Numbered from the stretch's first letter, positions 1 through 5,112 are shown. The stretch is 5,112 bases of DNA from Candidatus Bathyarchaeota archaeon (GCA_030670615.1 DAOVBJ010000089.1:1-5112); one strand, 5' to 3'. Numbers and translations: made by a program. Notes: generated from the letters alone by a model not told the origin.

Positions 1-543
1 GAGACGGCTCAAGCACTCTTTTTGGGGATAGCCTTCGACACAAAACACTTCAGGATAGCCAATTCAACAACTTTTAAAACAATCGCTGAACTAATCGATT
101 TTGGTGTAGACCCGAAAGAGGTTCTCCTCATGCTGATGACCCCCATGGACTACTCGGAAAAAGCTTCGAGACTGAAGGCCGCTAAACGACTGAAATTAAT
201 AAAGGTTGGCGAGTGGCTGATCACAGTTTCCCACGTGAGTTCCTACCAGTCCTCCGCTGCTAGAGCCCTACTTGAAGTGGGGGCTCATGTAGCCGCGGTC
301 GGTGGAAAAAAAGGGAAAGCATTCAAGATAAGTTTGAGGTCATCAAGAGAGTTTTATCGGAAAACAGGGATTCACTTGGGAAGAGACATCGCCAAACCTC
401 TTGGAGACTACATTAACGGCATGGGCGGTGGACACAGCACTGCAGCCGGCGCGAATGGAACTGGAGAGTTCACAACAGTCTCTGAGAAGTGTATTGCTCT
501 ATTCCAAGAAAAATTGAGTAAATACGGATCTAATCAACTTTAA
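1..543 (+). CDS. DHH/DHHA1 family phosphoesterase, C-terminal part (5' end outside window)
   Basis: The frame is open from base 1 to the TAA at 541-543, giving 180 residues. The Met/Leu codon at 22 is not the start, because conserved family sequence (GIAFDTKHFRIA, residues 9-20) lies right on it; Asp13 there fits the last metal-binding Asp of the DHH domain. A DHHA1 substrate-binding domain follows: the V-SSYQSSAARALLEVGA stretch at about residues 77-94, a basic strand region KAFKISLRSS at about 107-116, and the diagnostic glycine-rich loop GGGHSTAAG at 142-150. Family members (NrnA/RecJ-like) cleave phosphodiester or phosphomonoester bonds in short oligonucleotides, pAp or related nucleotides using Mn2+; the exact substrate cannot be read from this fragment. 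Compared with the roughly 310-340 residues usual for the stand-alone enzymes, the N-terminal half with the DHH motif itself is missing. It lies 42 bases before the ecf cassette on the same strand and could be co-transcribed with it, though no functional link is evident. Confidence 0.9.
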   Translation, partial: ETAQALFLGIAFDTKHFRIANSTTFKTIAELIDFGVDPKEVLLMLMTPMDYSEKASRLKAAKRLKLIKVGEWLITVSHVSSYQSSAARALLEVGAHVAAVGGKKGKAFKISLRSSREFYRKTGIHLGRDIAKPLGDYINGMGGGHSTAAGANGTGEFTTVSEKCIALFQEKLSKYGSNQL

Positions 544-545
544 AT
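539..545 (+). promoter_or_regulatory. possible TATA box for the ecf operon
   Basis: TTTAAAT overlaps the stop codon of the DHH gene. An archaeal start site about 25 bases downstream would fall near 567, leaving a short leader that contains the GGAGGAG at 577-583. No clear BRE element is visible and the box could be chance in an AT-rich junction; read-through from the DHH gene is the alternative. Confidence 0.25.
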
Positions 546-576
546 GGAAGACCCCTAAATACGAACTGAAGAATGT

Positions 577-583
577 GGAGGAG
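577..583 (+). promoter_or_regulatory. ribosome binding site of the first ECF ATPase (GGAGGAG)
   Basis: GGAGGAG is a strong Shine-Dalgarno match that places initiation of the first ATPase between about 586 and 592. The in-frame codons there are CTG (586), CCG (589) and ACG (592); none is ATG, GTG or TTG. From the end of GGAGG (581) there are 4 bases to CTG and 10 to ACG. The GTG at 575 is out of frame. The site is therefore good evidence that translation starts here, but it does not decide between CTG and ACG. Confidence 0.6.
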
Positions 584-585
584 AG

Positions 586-1437
586 CTGCCGACGTCCATC
601 ATCGAAGTCAAAGATCTACACTACACCTACCCCAACTTCACTGAACCTACCTTAAACGGTATAACGCTAACTATAGAGCGAGGCGATCTCGTCCTACTAA
701 CCGGGCCCAGCGGATGCGGGAAAACAACTCTGTGCCGATGTCTAATCGGTCTGATTCCCCACTTCTACGGAGGAAAACTGACGGGCGAGGTATCCGTTTC
801 GAACCTTTCGGTCAAGGACCACGCCATAAGCGAACTGGCCCAGCACGTGGGCTTTGTCTTCCAAAACCCGGAAAACCAGCTCTTCGCCCTCTCTGTTGAA
901 AAGGACGTGGCCTTCGGCCTCGAGAATTTGGCAAAGCCGAGAGAGGAGATCCGGAAAAATGTTGACTGGGCAATGGACTTAATGGGCATCGGAAGCCTCA
1001 AATACTCCGCTCCCTTCGAGCTCTCGGGAGGCCAAAAACAGAGAGTGGCCATCGCCAGCGTCCTCGCCATGAAGCCGGAAGTGATGATTCTCGATGAACC
1101 CACCTCATTTCTAGATCCTGTAACGGCTAGGAAGCTGTTTGAAATCGTCAAAAGCCTGAACGAAGAATTGGGATTGACGGTCGTACTGGTTGAACACCGG
1201 CTCAGCCTGCTGAGCACGTACGTCAATAGAATAATCGTCATGGACGAGGGACATGTGAGGATGGATGGCCTTCCAATAGACGTATTGGCGTCGAAAGAAG
1301 CCCTTTCCATCGGAATAGGAATCCCCAAGATCATGCGACTTTATCAAAACTTAGTCGAAAACAACGTCAAACTGGGAAAACCAGCGATTTCAGTAGACGA
1401 ATTTGCCGAGACAATACGGAGCCTGCTGAAAAAATGA
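586..1437 (+). CDS. ECF transporter ATPase, first copy (EcfA/CbiO-type), probable CTG start
   Basis: This is one of the two cytoplasmic ABC ATPases that energise an ECF importer. From CTG 586 it has 283 residues, normal for EcfA. Visible motifs are beta-strand 1 with A-loop (IIEVKDLHYTYP, residues 5-16), Walker A GPSGCGKT (40-47, Lys46), Q-loop Gln93 in VFQNPENQLF, signature LSGGQ (146-150), Walker B VMILDEP with Asp170 and catalytic Glu171, D-loop FLD (175-177), and H-switch His204 in VEHR. The Q-loop sequence FQNP-NQLF is typical of EcfA. The frame is open from the TAA at 556, but has no ATG, GTG or TTG before GTG 847; starting there would remove Walker A and leave a 196-residue non-functional fragment. 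CTG 586, just after GGAGGAG, gives an N-terminus (MPTSIIEV) that fits the family; ACG 592 or a sequencing error are alternatives. Its TGA overlaps the next ATG (ATGA, 1434-1437), indicating translational coupling with the second ATPase. Confidence 0.9.
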   Translation: MPTSIIEVKDLHYTYPNFTEPTLNGITLTIERGDLVLLTGPSGCGKTTLCRCLIGLIPHFYGGKLTGEVSVSNLSVKDHAISELAQHVGFVFQNPENQLFALSVEKDVAFGLENLAKPREEIRKNVDWAMDLMGIGSLKYSAPFELSGGQKQRVAIASVLAMKPEVMILDEPTSFLDPVTARKLFEIVKSLNEELGLTVVLVEHRLSLLSTYVNRIIVMDEGHVRMDGLPIDVLASKEALSIGIGIPKIMRLYQNLVENNVKLGKPAISVDEFAETIRSLLKK

Positions 1438-2261
1438 TCGAGGTTGAAAAACTTTCTTTCACCTATCCAGCAGGCATCGAAGCCCTGAAGGACATCTCGG
1501 TAACCATCCCTGAAGGAGACTTCGTGGCGATCATGGGGGAGAATGGCGCCGGGAAGACTACCCTGATAAAACACTTCAACGGTATCCTCAAACCGGATAC
1601 GGGGCGCGTCTATGTGGACGGGATAGACACGAAGAAAGCCAGCGTCGCCGAGCTTTCGAGAACCATCGGACTCGTCTTTCAAAACCCAGATCATCAACTC
1701 TTCTCTGAGACTGTAGAAGAGGAGATCGCCTTCGGCCTCAAAAACTTTGGCTTCCAAGAAGAAGAAATACCCAAACGAATTGACTGGGCGTTAAACCTAC
1801 TCAACCTGATGCAATACCGAAAGACCTCCCCCTTCCTCCTGAGCGGCGGGGAACGAAAACGGGTGGCCCTCGCCACAGTCCTCGCCTGGAATCCCAAGAC
1901 CCTCGTTATCGATGAACCCACCATCGGACAAGATTATCGTCAAAAGGAAAGGCTTCGACACTTCTTCAATGAGTTACATGACCAAGGGAGAACCGTGATC
2001 TTTGTCACCCACGACGTCGAATTCGTCGCTGACTGCAACCCACGGGTGCTACTCATGTATAAAGGCCAAATCCTCTCGGATGGACCCGCAAAACAGATTC
2101 TAACCAATCACGAAGTCACGTCCAAAGCCTCGATTCTCCTCCCCCAGATCGCTCAGCTCTTCCACCAGCTCGAAGACTTCGGCTTGCCCAAGGAGGTAAT
2201 AACCATCCAAGAAGCAAAAGGGTTAATCGAAGATTTACTCAAGAGGTGTGATGTCCCATGA
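1434..2261 (+). CDS. ECF transporter ATPase, second copy (EcfA/CbiO-type)
   Basis: This is the second ABC ATPase of the ECF module, 275 residues, expected to pair with the product of the preceding gene and dock on EcfT. Motifs in order are MIEVEKLSFTYP (1-12), Walker A GENGAGKT (35-42, Lys41), Q-loop Gln83 in VFQNPDHQLF, signature LSGGE (136-140), Walker B LVIDEP with Asp160 and Glu161, D-loop GQD (165-167) and H-switch His193 in VTHD. The C-terminal part (about 210-275) is helical in character, as in the EcfA-specific extension. The two ATPases are diverged paralogues, so the module is of the heteromeric A/A' type. The ATG sits inside the stop of the upstream gene and has only a weak GGAG (1418-1421) 12 bases away, so coupled re-initiation is likely. 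The stop again overlaps the next start (ATGA, 2258-2261). All nucleotide-handling residues are intact. Confidence 0.95.
   Translation: MIEVEKLSFTYPAGIEALKDISVTIPEGDFVAIMGENGAGKTTLIKHFNGILKPDTGRVYVDGIDTKKASVAELSRTIGLVFQNPDHQLFSETVEEEIAFGLKNFGFQEEEIPKRIDWALNLLNLMQYRKTSPFLLSGGERKRVALATVLAWNPKTLVIDEPTIGQDYRQKERLRHFFNELHDQGRTVIFVTHDVEFVADCNPRVLLMYKGQILSDGPAKQILTNHEVTSKASILLPQIAQLFHQLEDFGLPKEVITIQEAKGLIEDLLKRCDVP
2243..2248 (+). promoter_or_regulatory. ribosome binding site of ecfT (GAGGTG)
   Basis: GAGGTG lies 9 bases before the ATG at 2258 and matches the archaeal anti-Shine-Dalgarno complement GGAGGTGATC well. It supports 2258 as the start; the ATG at 2251 is in another frame. The site is inside the end of the second ATPase gene. 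Confidence 0.6.
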
Positions 2262-3049
2262 AGGTCTTTGAAGGGCTTCAGTTCAGACATGTTTCTTCTC
2301 CCATTCACCGCCTTGACCCCAGAACAAAGTTCATCATTTCCTGCGTCATCTTCGCCCAAGCCTTTCTGTTCACCGAATTCCTTTACCTCATTCTCCTCTT
2401 TCTGGCCCAACTCCCCCTAGTGATCCTTGCACGGATTCAACGACAGTGGACGCGCTCACTGCGGGGAGGCCTTATGTTGATCTTTCTCATCTTCTTTACA
2501 AACCTCATCGTCGGAGTCGTGTCAAACGATTTTCAATTGACAAGTGAATCCCTCACCTATTCGACATCGATGAGCCTTCGCTTCGTAGTCCTCATGACCT
2601 CCTTCTCCATCTTCTTCCTAACAACCTCCCCCGACGATCTGGGATTGGCTTTGGAGCAAAGCCACATACCCTACGAATTCTGCTTCGCCTTCACGACTGC
2701 AGTACGATTCGTTCCCGTCCTCGCGCGAGAAGCTCAAACCATAATGGACGCTCAAAAATCGAGAGGGCTGGAGCTGGAGAAAGGGGGATTCATGAAGAGA
2801 ATAAGGAACTACATCCCCATCCTCATCCCTCTAATTGTCAGTGCCATACGACGAAGCCTGGAACTCGCTGAAGCCATGGAGACCCGAGCCTTCGGCGCCA
2901 AAAAACAAAGAACCAGCCTTCACGCCCTCAAAATCGAGAGAAGAGACATCATCACACTAGTCCTCTGCTTCATAATTCTCGCCCTAACCATCTACACACG
3001 TATCTACATCCCAATACCCGACGTGAGTATCCCCATACCACCAATATAA
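2258..3049 (+). CDS. ecfT: ECF transporter transmembrane coupling protein EcfT
   Basis: This integral membrane protein of 263 residues couples the two ATPases to the substrate-binding S component. Recognition rests on the N-terminal HRLDPRTKF motif (17-25), hydrophobic helices at about 25-40, 42-59, 72-89, 107-123 and 231-247, the AFTTAVRFVPVLARE segment (144-158), and two cytoplasmic coupling helices. The first ends in AQKSRGLE (165-172, Arg169) and the second in AEAMETRAFG (204-213, Arg210). In characterised EcfT proteins these positions carry Ala-Arg-Gly motifs that insert into grooves of the ATPases; here they read SRG and TRA, with both arginines kept. The length is normal. The protein ends in a short Ile/Pro-rich tail (IPIPDVSIPIPPI) after the last helix. 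It is the third and last gene of the A-A'-T cassette. No S component gene adjoins it, so the transported substrate is unknown. CbiQ-like is an alternative family name, but no cobalt- or nickel-specific partner (CbiM/CbiN) is seen. Confidence 0.95.
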   Translation: MKVFEGLQFRHVSSPIHRLDPRTKFIISCVIFAQAFLFTEFLYLILLFLAQLPLVILARIQRQWTRSLRGGLMLIFLIFFTNLIVGVVSNDFQLTSESLTYSTSMSLRFVVLMTSFSIFFLTTSPDDLGLALEQSHIPYEFCFAFTTAVRFVPVLAREAQTIMDAQKSRGLELEKGGFMKRIRNYIPILIPLIVSAIRRSLELAEAMETRAFGAKKQRTSLHALKIERRDIITLVLCFIILALTIYTRIYIPIPDVSIPIPPI

Positions 3050-3126
3050 TGTTGCATTTCAACCTACCGTGCATGCGAAGACTTCACAATTGCTAAACTA
3101 GGAGAATTATCGTCAATCAAAGGAAA

Positions 3127-3158
3127 GAAGCCTCAGACACCCTAAACCCTGGGGCTTC
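3127..3158 (+). other. stem-loop downstream of ecfT
   Basis: GAAGCCTCAG (3127-3136) pairs along its full length with CTGGGGCTTC (3149-3158), giving 10 pairs including one G-T wobble, around a 12-base loop ACACCCTAAACC. It begins 77 bases after the ecfT stop codon. There is no T-run behind it, so it is not a standard intrinsic terminator. It could protect the 3' end of the ecf transcript or belong to an unrecognised small RNA. Confidence 0.55.
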
Positions 3159-3370
3159 GATGGACGTGCAAGTTGAGCGCTGCGTCCTTGACAAAGAGGA
3201 TTCCGAAAGTCTTCACTGAATACGCTGTCGAAAGAAAAGAAGGCTATCATATCGTAAAAGTCCTTTTCGCGGTAAGGCTTTTCGACGTAGCCACTTGCCT
3301 CTCAGTGTCCTTCATAGGTTCTGTCCTCGTACTAGTAAGAGAGCTCTCTCCCCGCGTGCAATGGCTTTCC

Positions 3371-3427
3371 TGACCACGAACGGTTTGGGGGCGTTGTCAC
3401 AACACTGACCCTCAAACGCGGTGGTCA
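3371..3427 (+). other. long imperfect inverted repeat / hairpin
   Basis: The outer stem TGACCAC (3371-3377) pairs perfectly with GTGGTCA (3421-3427). After an internal loop of 5 and 3 bases, a second stem of 9 pairs joins GTTTGGGGG (3383-3391) with CCCTCAAAC (3409-3417), with one G-T wobble. The apex can fold further, GTTG (3393-3396) with CAAC (3400-3403). No T-tract follows. This much nested pairing in 57 bases is unusual for a plain spacer and suggests a structured RNA or an end of a vanished mobile element. Confidence 0.55.
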
Positions 3428-3761
3428 CTGATTCTTCGTCTACAACCCCAGAGAAATCGCTGCGTTCTTTTCACAGCATCTAGACACCAAACCTATAACG
3501 CCGATGGGTTCTGTGGGTCATGGGAACTATCTGGAAAAACGTTTAGGTACAACTCACAACAAATACTACCCACTCTCTCAAGGAGGACGCCTAAACTCGT
3601 TATGGGACGCTAATGTTAGAAGTTTTTGAAGAATCTTCGCTGCGTTTGTCGCAGAGGTAACTATCGTTGAAGGACATAGGGGGAGTGATGATTGGGGAAA
3701 AGTGGTGGTTTTTAGTCGAATACTCGAGGCATAAGAAGAGCATTTAAAGAATGAAGTGGTT

Positions 3762-3796
3762 AAAAAAATGAGCCTTCGACTTGAGGTAGATGCTCA
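3762..3796 (-). terminator. terminator of the minus-strand membrane protein gene
   Basis: Read on the minus strand, TGAGC (3796-3792) and GCTCA (3773-3769) form a 5-bp stem that includes the stop codon, with an extra short pairing inside the loop. It is followed directly by seven T residues (3768-3762). A T-tract this close to a stop codon is the usual archaeal transcription termination signal; the hairpin itself is modest. Confidence 0.5.
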
Positions 3797-4501
3797 GGTT
3801 TCCATATACCGTTTGAGTAGGTTTTGAAGCTTCTTCACATCCTTGTTGAAAAGCCGTATCTTATTCGGTATCATGCTGGTCTTAGTTGGTTTGCCTTCAA
3901 CTTCTATGCAGTTGGACTCCTCCTTGACCTCTAGGTTTACAAAGGGAAAGTGGAGGAGGTGGTATTGCCCCAAGTGTTCAAAGATAATTCCCTTCTCGCC
4001 AACAGAATATGTGTTGGGGGACGCGACGGAAGTCATGGAGCTAAATCCCATTTTTGCTTGGAGGGTCATACTGACAGGCATGGTGATGAGGAAGCCTACT
4101 AAGTAGGACTGCCATCGAGGGATTCCAGGGATAAAAAAGCTGAGAATATAACCTGATGCCAGATACATGGCCAAGGGCACAACAAACATGAGGGACATTT
4201 TGGGGCTCATCCCTCCAATGCTCACACCCCGTTCCTTCGCGGAGTCAATTTCGCTTTTCGTCACCCTCAACAATAGTTTCCTCCTTGAGGCTTTGCGGGC
4301 TTCTTCAACATTGGCGTCAATCTGAGGCTTCGAACGCACGGTCTTTAACACCTGATACCCCATCTGCCCAACTAGAAGGAAGACAATCGAACCATATTGA
4401 AGCCATGGAATATCCTCCTTAATCCCGTAAGTTATTAAGACCATGAGGAGGAGCGAAGGAACCAACCGTTTCGCGTATTGCGTTAAATTACGTTGACTCA
4501 T
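3794..4501 (-). CDS. archaeal membrane protein of unknown function, four predicted helices (possibly DUF2208-like)
   Basis: The product has 235 residues with no signal peptide and four hydrophobic segments: about 13-27, 35-52, 102-124 and 132-148. Between helices 2 and 3 lies a highly charged, probably cytoplasmic helical stretch (about 53-92, rich in Lys, Arg and Glu). After helix 4 comes a soluble C-terminal domain of about 80 residues with alternating beta-like hydrophobics (YSVGEKGIIFEHLG, FPFVNLEVKEE) and a basic final helix (220-232). The size and layout recall, from memory, the archaeal DUF2208 family; a distant relation to the EMC3/YidC-like DUF106 proteins is a weaker possibility. 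No catalytic motif is visible. ATG 4501 is chosen because an in-frame TGA lies two codons upstream; no good Shine-Dalgarno precedes it, so a short or unstructured leader is likely. The gene is a single unit transcribed towards the ecf operon and ends in its own terminator. Confidence 0.8.
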   Translation of the reverse strand: MSQRNLTQYAKRLVPSLLLMVLITYGIKEDIPWLQYGSIVFLLVGQMGYQVLKTVRSKPQIDANVEEARKASRRKLLLRVTKSEIDSAKERGVSIGGMSPKMSLMFVVPLAMYLASGYILSFFIPGIPRWQSYLVGFLITMPVSMTLQAKMGFSSMTSVASPNTYSVGEKGIIFEHLGQYHLLHFPFVNLEVKEESNCIEVEGKPTKTSMIPNKIRLFNKDVKKLQNLLKRYMET

Positions 4502-4554
4502 AATGCATCAGCTATGCTCGCGTATTATCACTCTCTTTATTCCAGTAATAGGAG

Positions 4555-4570
4555 TAAATTAAGTTTTTGG
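4555..4570 (-). promoter_or_regulatory. BRE/TATA-like promoter of the minus-strand membrane protein gene
   Basis: On the minus strand, CCAAAAAC (4570-4563) followed by TTAATTTA (4562-4555) resembles an archaeal BRE plus TATA box. Transcription would start around 4533, leaving a leader of about 30 bases before the ATG at 4501. The leader has no clear Shine-Dalgarno site. Confidence 0.4.
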
Positions 4571-5009
4571 GGAGCGTTTAGGCTATGTAAGGATTTACCT
4601 TATTAAATGAAGCGTTAGACGGATTTGTTACAGGGATCACTACCATAATAAGCGAGAGACCTACAGATGAGCCAGAGGAACTGGGGGTTGCCCCCATATC
4701 ACTCCCGCGTTCTACACCATCGCAGGAAGGTGAAGACGTCGAAGCCCTCGACAGCGACAAAGCCTAATGATGGGAACGGCAGTGGTTTCCGCACATGAAT
4801 GAAGCTGGATGAAACCCTCATGACGTTTGCACCATGAAAATTCCCCCAGGGACACATGGTTGGATCGTCCCCTTGTTTCTTTGAGACAGGCGTGACACTG
4901 GTTTTCTGATGGAACAGTGAAGTCTTCACTCGCTCTTATTAAGCAGCGTTGGCATATCTTTAAGACGTGGAAACGCCATGATATTCGCGACGAAGAGGAG
5001 GACAATTCT
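4571..5009. other. mostly non-coding stretch with an acidic 58-codon open frame
   Basis: No complete gene is supported here. On the plus strand, 4591-4767 is open for 58 codons after a TAA at 4588. It encodes an acidic, protein-like sequence (LLNEALDGFVTGITTIISE, then Pro/Glu/Asp-rich to a final DSDKA), but it has no ATG, GTG or TTG and no ribosome binding site, so it may be the tail of a decayed gene. From 4768 to 4895 all plus-strand frames contain stops. Minus-strand frames across 4699-5068 are long but Ser- or Cys-rich and look like antisense shadows. A perfect 6-bp hairpin T-GGGGG-TTG-CCCCC-A lies at 4682-4696, and an inverted repeat GTGAAG-T-CTTCAC at 4917-4929. Confidence 0.45.
4996..5001 (+). 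promoter_or_regulatory. ribosome binding site AGGAGG of the gene at the right edge
   Basis: AGGAGG is a perfect anti-Shine-Dalgarno match and ends 8 bases before the ATG at 5010, an ideal spacing. It is the best ribosome binding site in the window and is the main reason for calling the gene behind it. Its chance occurrence as Glu-Glu codons of a longer frame cannot be excluded. Confidence 0.5.
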
Positions 5010-5112
5010 ATGAAGGTTGACGTATTATGTAAACTCTCTGAGTTCCGGAGGTTCATGATTATCAGCACCTGCCGTTCATTTACTCCCCTGGATTTCCTCC
5101 GAGATGAGAAGG
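5010..5112 (+). CDS. N-terminal fragment of an unidentified protein (runs off window)
   Basis: From ATG 5010 the frame stays open to the last base, giving 34 complete codons (MKVDVLCKLSEFRRF at the start, FTPLDFLRDEK at the end). The start is chosen because AGGAGG sits 8 bases upstream. The same frame is open back to 4896, so an earlier GTG at 4917 is possible; its residues (including KTWKRHDIRDEEED) are protein-like, but that start has no ribosome binding site. A TATA-like TCTTTAAG at 4957-4964 would suit a start near 4986 and a short leader. The fragment contains two cysteines and mixed charged and hydrophobic residues. No family is recognised and no function is proposed. Confidence 0.45.
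   Translation, partial: MKVDVLCKLSEFRRFMIISTCRSFTPLDFLRDEK

Larger units (their letters stand above)
3050..3761. other. gene-poor gap after ecfT with stem-loops and possible gene debris
   Basis: I see no convincing gene in this 0.7-kb stretch. It contains two strong stem-loops, listed separately. Short plus-strand frames are interrupted by stops. One is a 66-codon TTG-initiated frame (3173-3373) without a ribosome binding site. Another is a frame open from 3432 to 3629 (65 codons, with segments such as FFVYNPREIAAFFSQHLD) that continues upstream past the TGA at 3429. A third, very short one at 3685-3747 ends in GEKWWFLVEYSRHKKSI. Some of these have protein-like composition, so the region may be a decayed gene, but I recognise no family. 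No T-tract terminator for the ecf operon is visible immediately after 3049. Confidence 0.5.

Noticed and set aside
765..1334. Long minus-strand frame (189 codons) opposite the first ATPase
   Set aside because: Antisense shadow of the ATPase gene; the plus strand carries all ABC motifs.
3051..3064. GTTGCATTTCAAC, partly like a CRISPR repeat end
   Set aside because: Single copy with no regularly spaced repeats nearby; no CRISPR array.
3305..3345. Minus-strand CTAGTACGAGGACAGAACC resembling the sarcin-ricin region of 23S rRNA (CUAGUACGAGAGGAC)
   Set aside because: The match is only about a dozen bases with a two-base gap, and the flanking sequence does not follow 23S rRNA; treated as coincidence.
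3173..3373. 66-residue plus-strand frame with a hydrophobic middle and a TTG start
   Set aside because: No ribosome binding site, no recognised family, and it lies in a gap where all frames are of similar quality; kept only as part of the gap description.
3685..3747. Short plus-strand frame GTGATGATT... ending in GEKWWFLVEYSRHKKSI after GGGGGAG
   Set aside because: About 20 codons, with the purine run too close to the start; no support beyond composition.
3843..4106. 87-residue plus-strand frame with CPKC-like cysteines
   Set aside because: It lies entirely antisense to the well-supported minus-strand membrane protein gene and has no family resemblance.
4712..5068. 118-residue minus-strand frame with CxxC pairs (CQRC, CHAC) resembling a zinc ribbon
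   Set aside because: Spacing and flanks do not match a known zinc ribbon, the Ser-run is an antisense shadow of Glu codons, and it overlaps the better-supported plus-strand start at 5010.
1..5112. tRNA or rRNA genes
   Set aside because: No T-loop GTTCRANNC with a matching acceptor stem and no rRNA block was found on either strand by eye.

Overview
The window looks archaeal, most likely from the Thermoproteota/Bathyarchaeia side, although the phylum is an inference. The evidence is a DHH phosphoesterase of archaeal type, a group II-style ECF transporter cassette, a small membrane protein resembling an archaeal-only DUF family, AT-rich TATA/BRE-like boxes instead of bacterial -35/-10 boxes, GGAGG/GAGGTG ribosome binding sites and a T-tract terminator. 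No rRNA, tRNA, CRISPR array or intact mobile element was seen.

Layout. (1) Positions 1-543 (+) hold the C-terminal 180 residues of a DHH/DHHA1 phosphoesterase cut by the window edge. (2) Positions 586-3049 (+) hold a compact operon of two ABC ATPases (EcfA-type) and the transmembrane coupling protein EcfT. The three genes are joined by two ATGA stop-start overlaps. The first ATPase is complete back to its beta-strand 1 only if translation begins at a non-standard codon, most likely CTG at 586. (3) Positions 3050-3761 hold no convincing gene, but contain two good stem-loops (3127-3158 and 3371-3427) and short interrupted open frames that may be gene debris. (4) Positions 3794-4501 (-) encode a 235-residue, four-helix membrane protein of unknown function, with a plausible promoter upstream and a T-tract terminator downstream; it converges on the ecf operon. 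(5) Positions 4502-5009 are mostly non-coding and include one acidic 58-codon open frame lacking a start. (6) A probable new gene begins at 5010 (+), behind a textbook AGGAGG site, and runs off the window.

Function. EcfA, EcfA' and EcfT form the energising module of an energy-coupling factor transporter: ATP hydrolysis by the ATPase pair is passed through the EcfT coupling helices to a substrate-binding S component. No S component is encoded here, so the transported vitamin, metal or base cannot be named, and the module may serve S components encoded elsewhere. The DHH enzyme and the minus-strand membrane protein have no visible functional link to it. I found no clearly new multi-gene system. 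The points most worth a second look are the non-canonical start of the first ATPase, the structured 3050-3761 gap, the orphan membrane protein and the truncated gene at the right edge.
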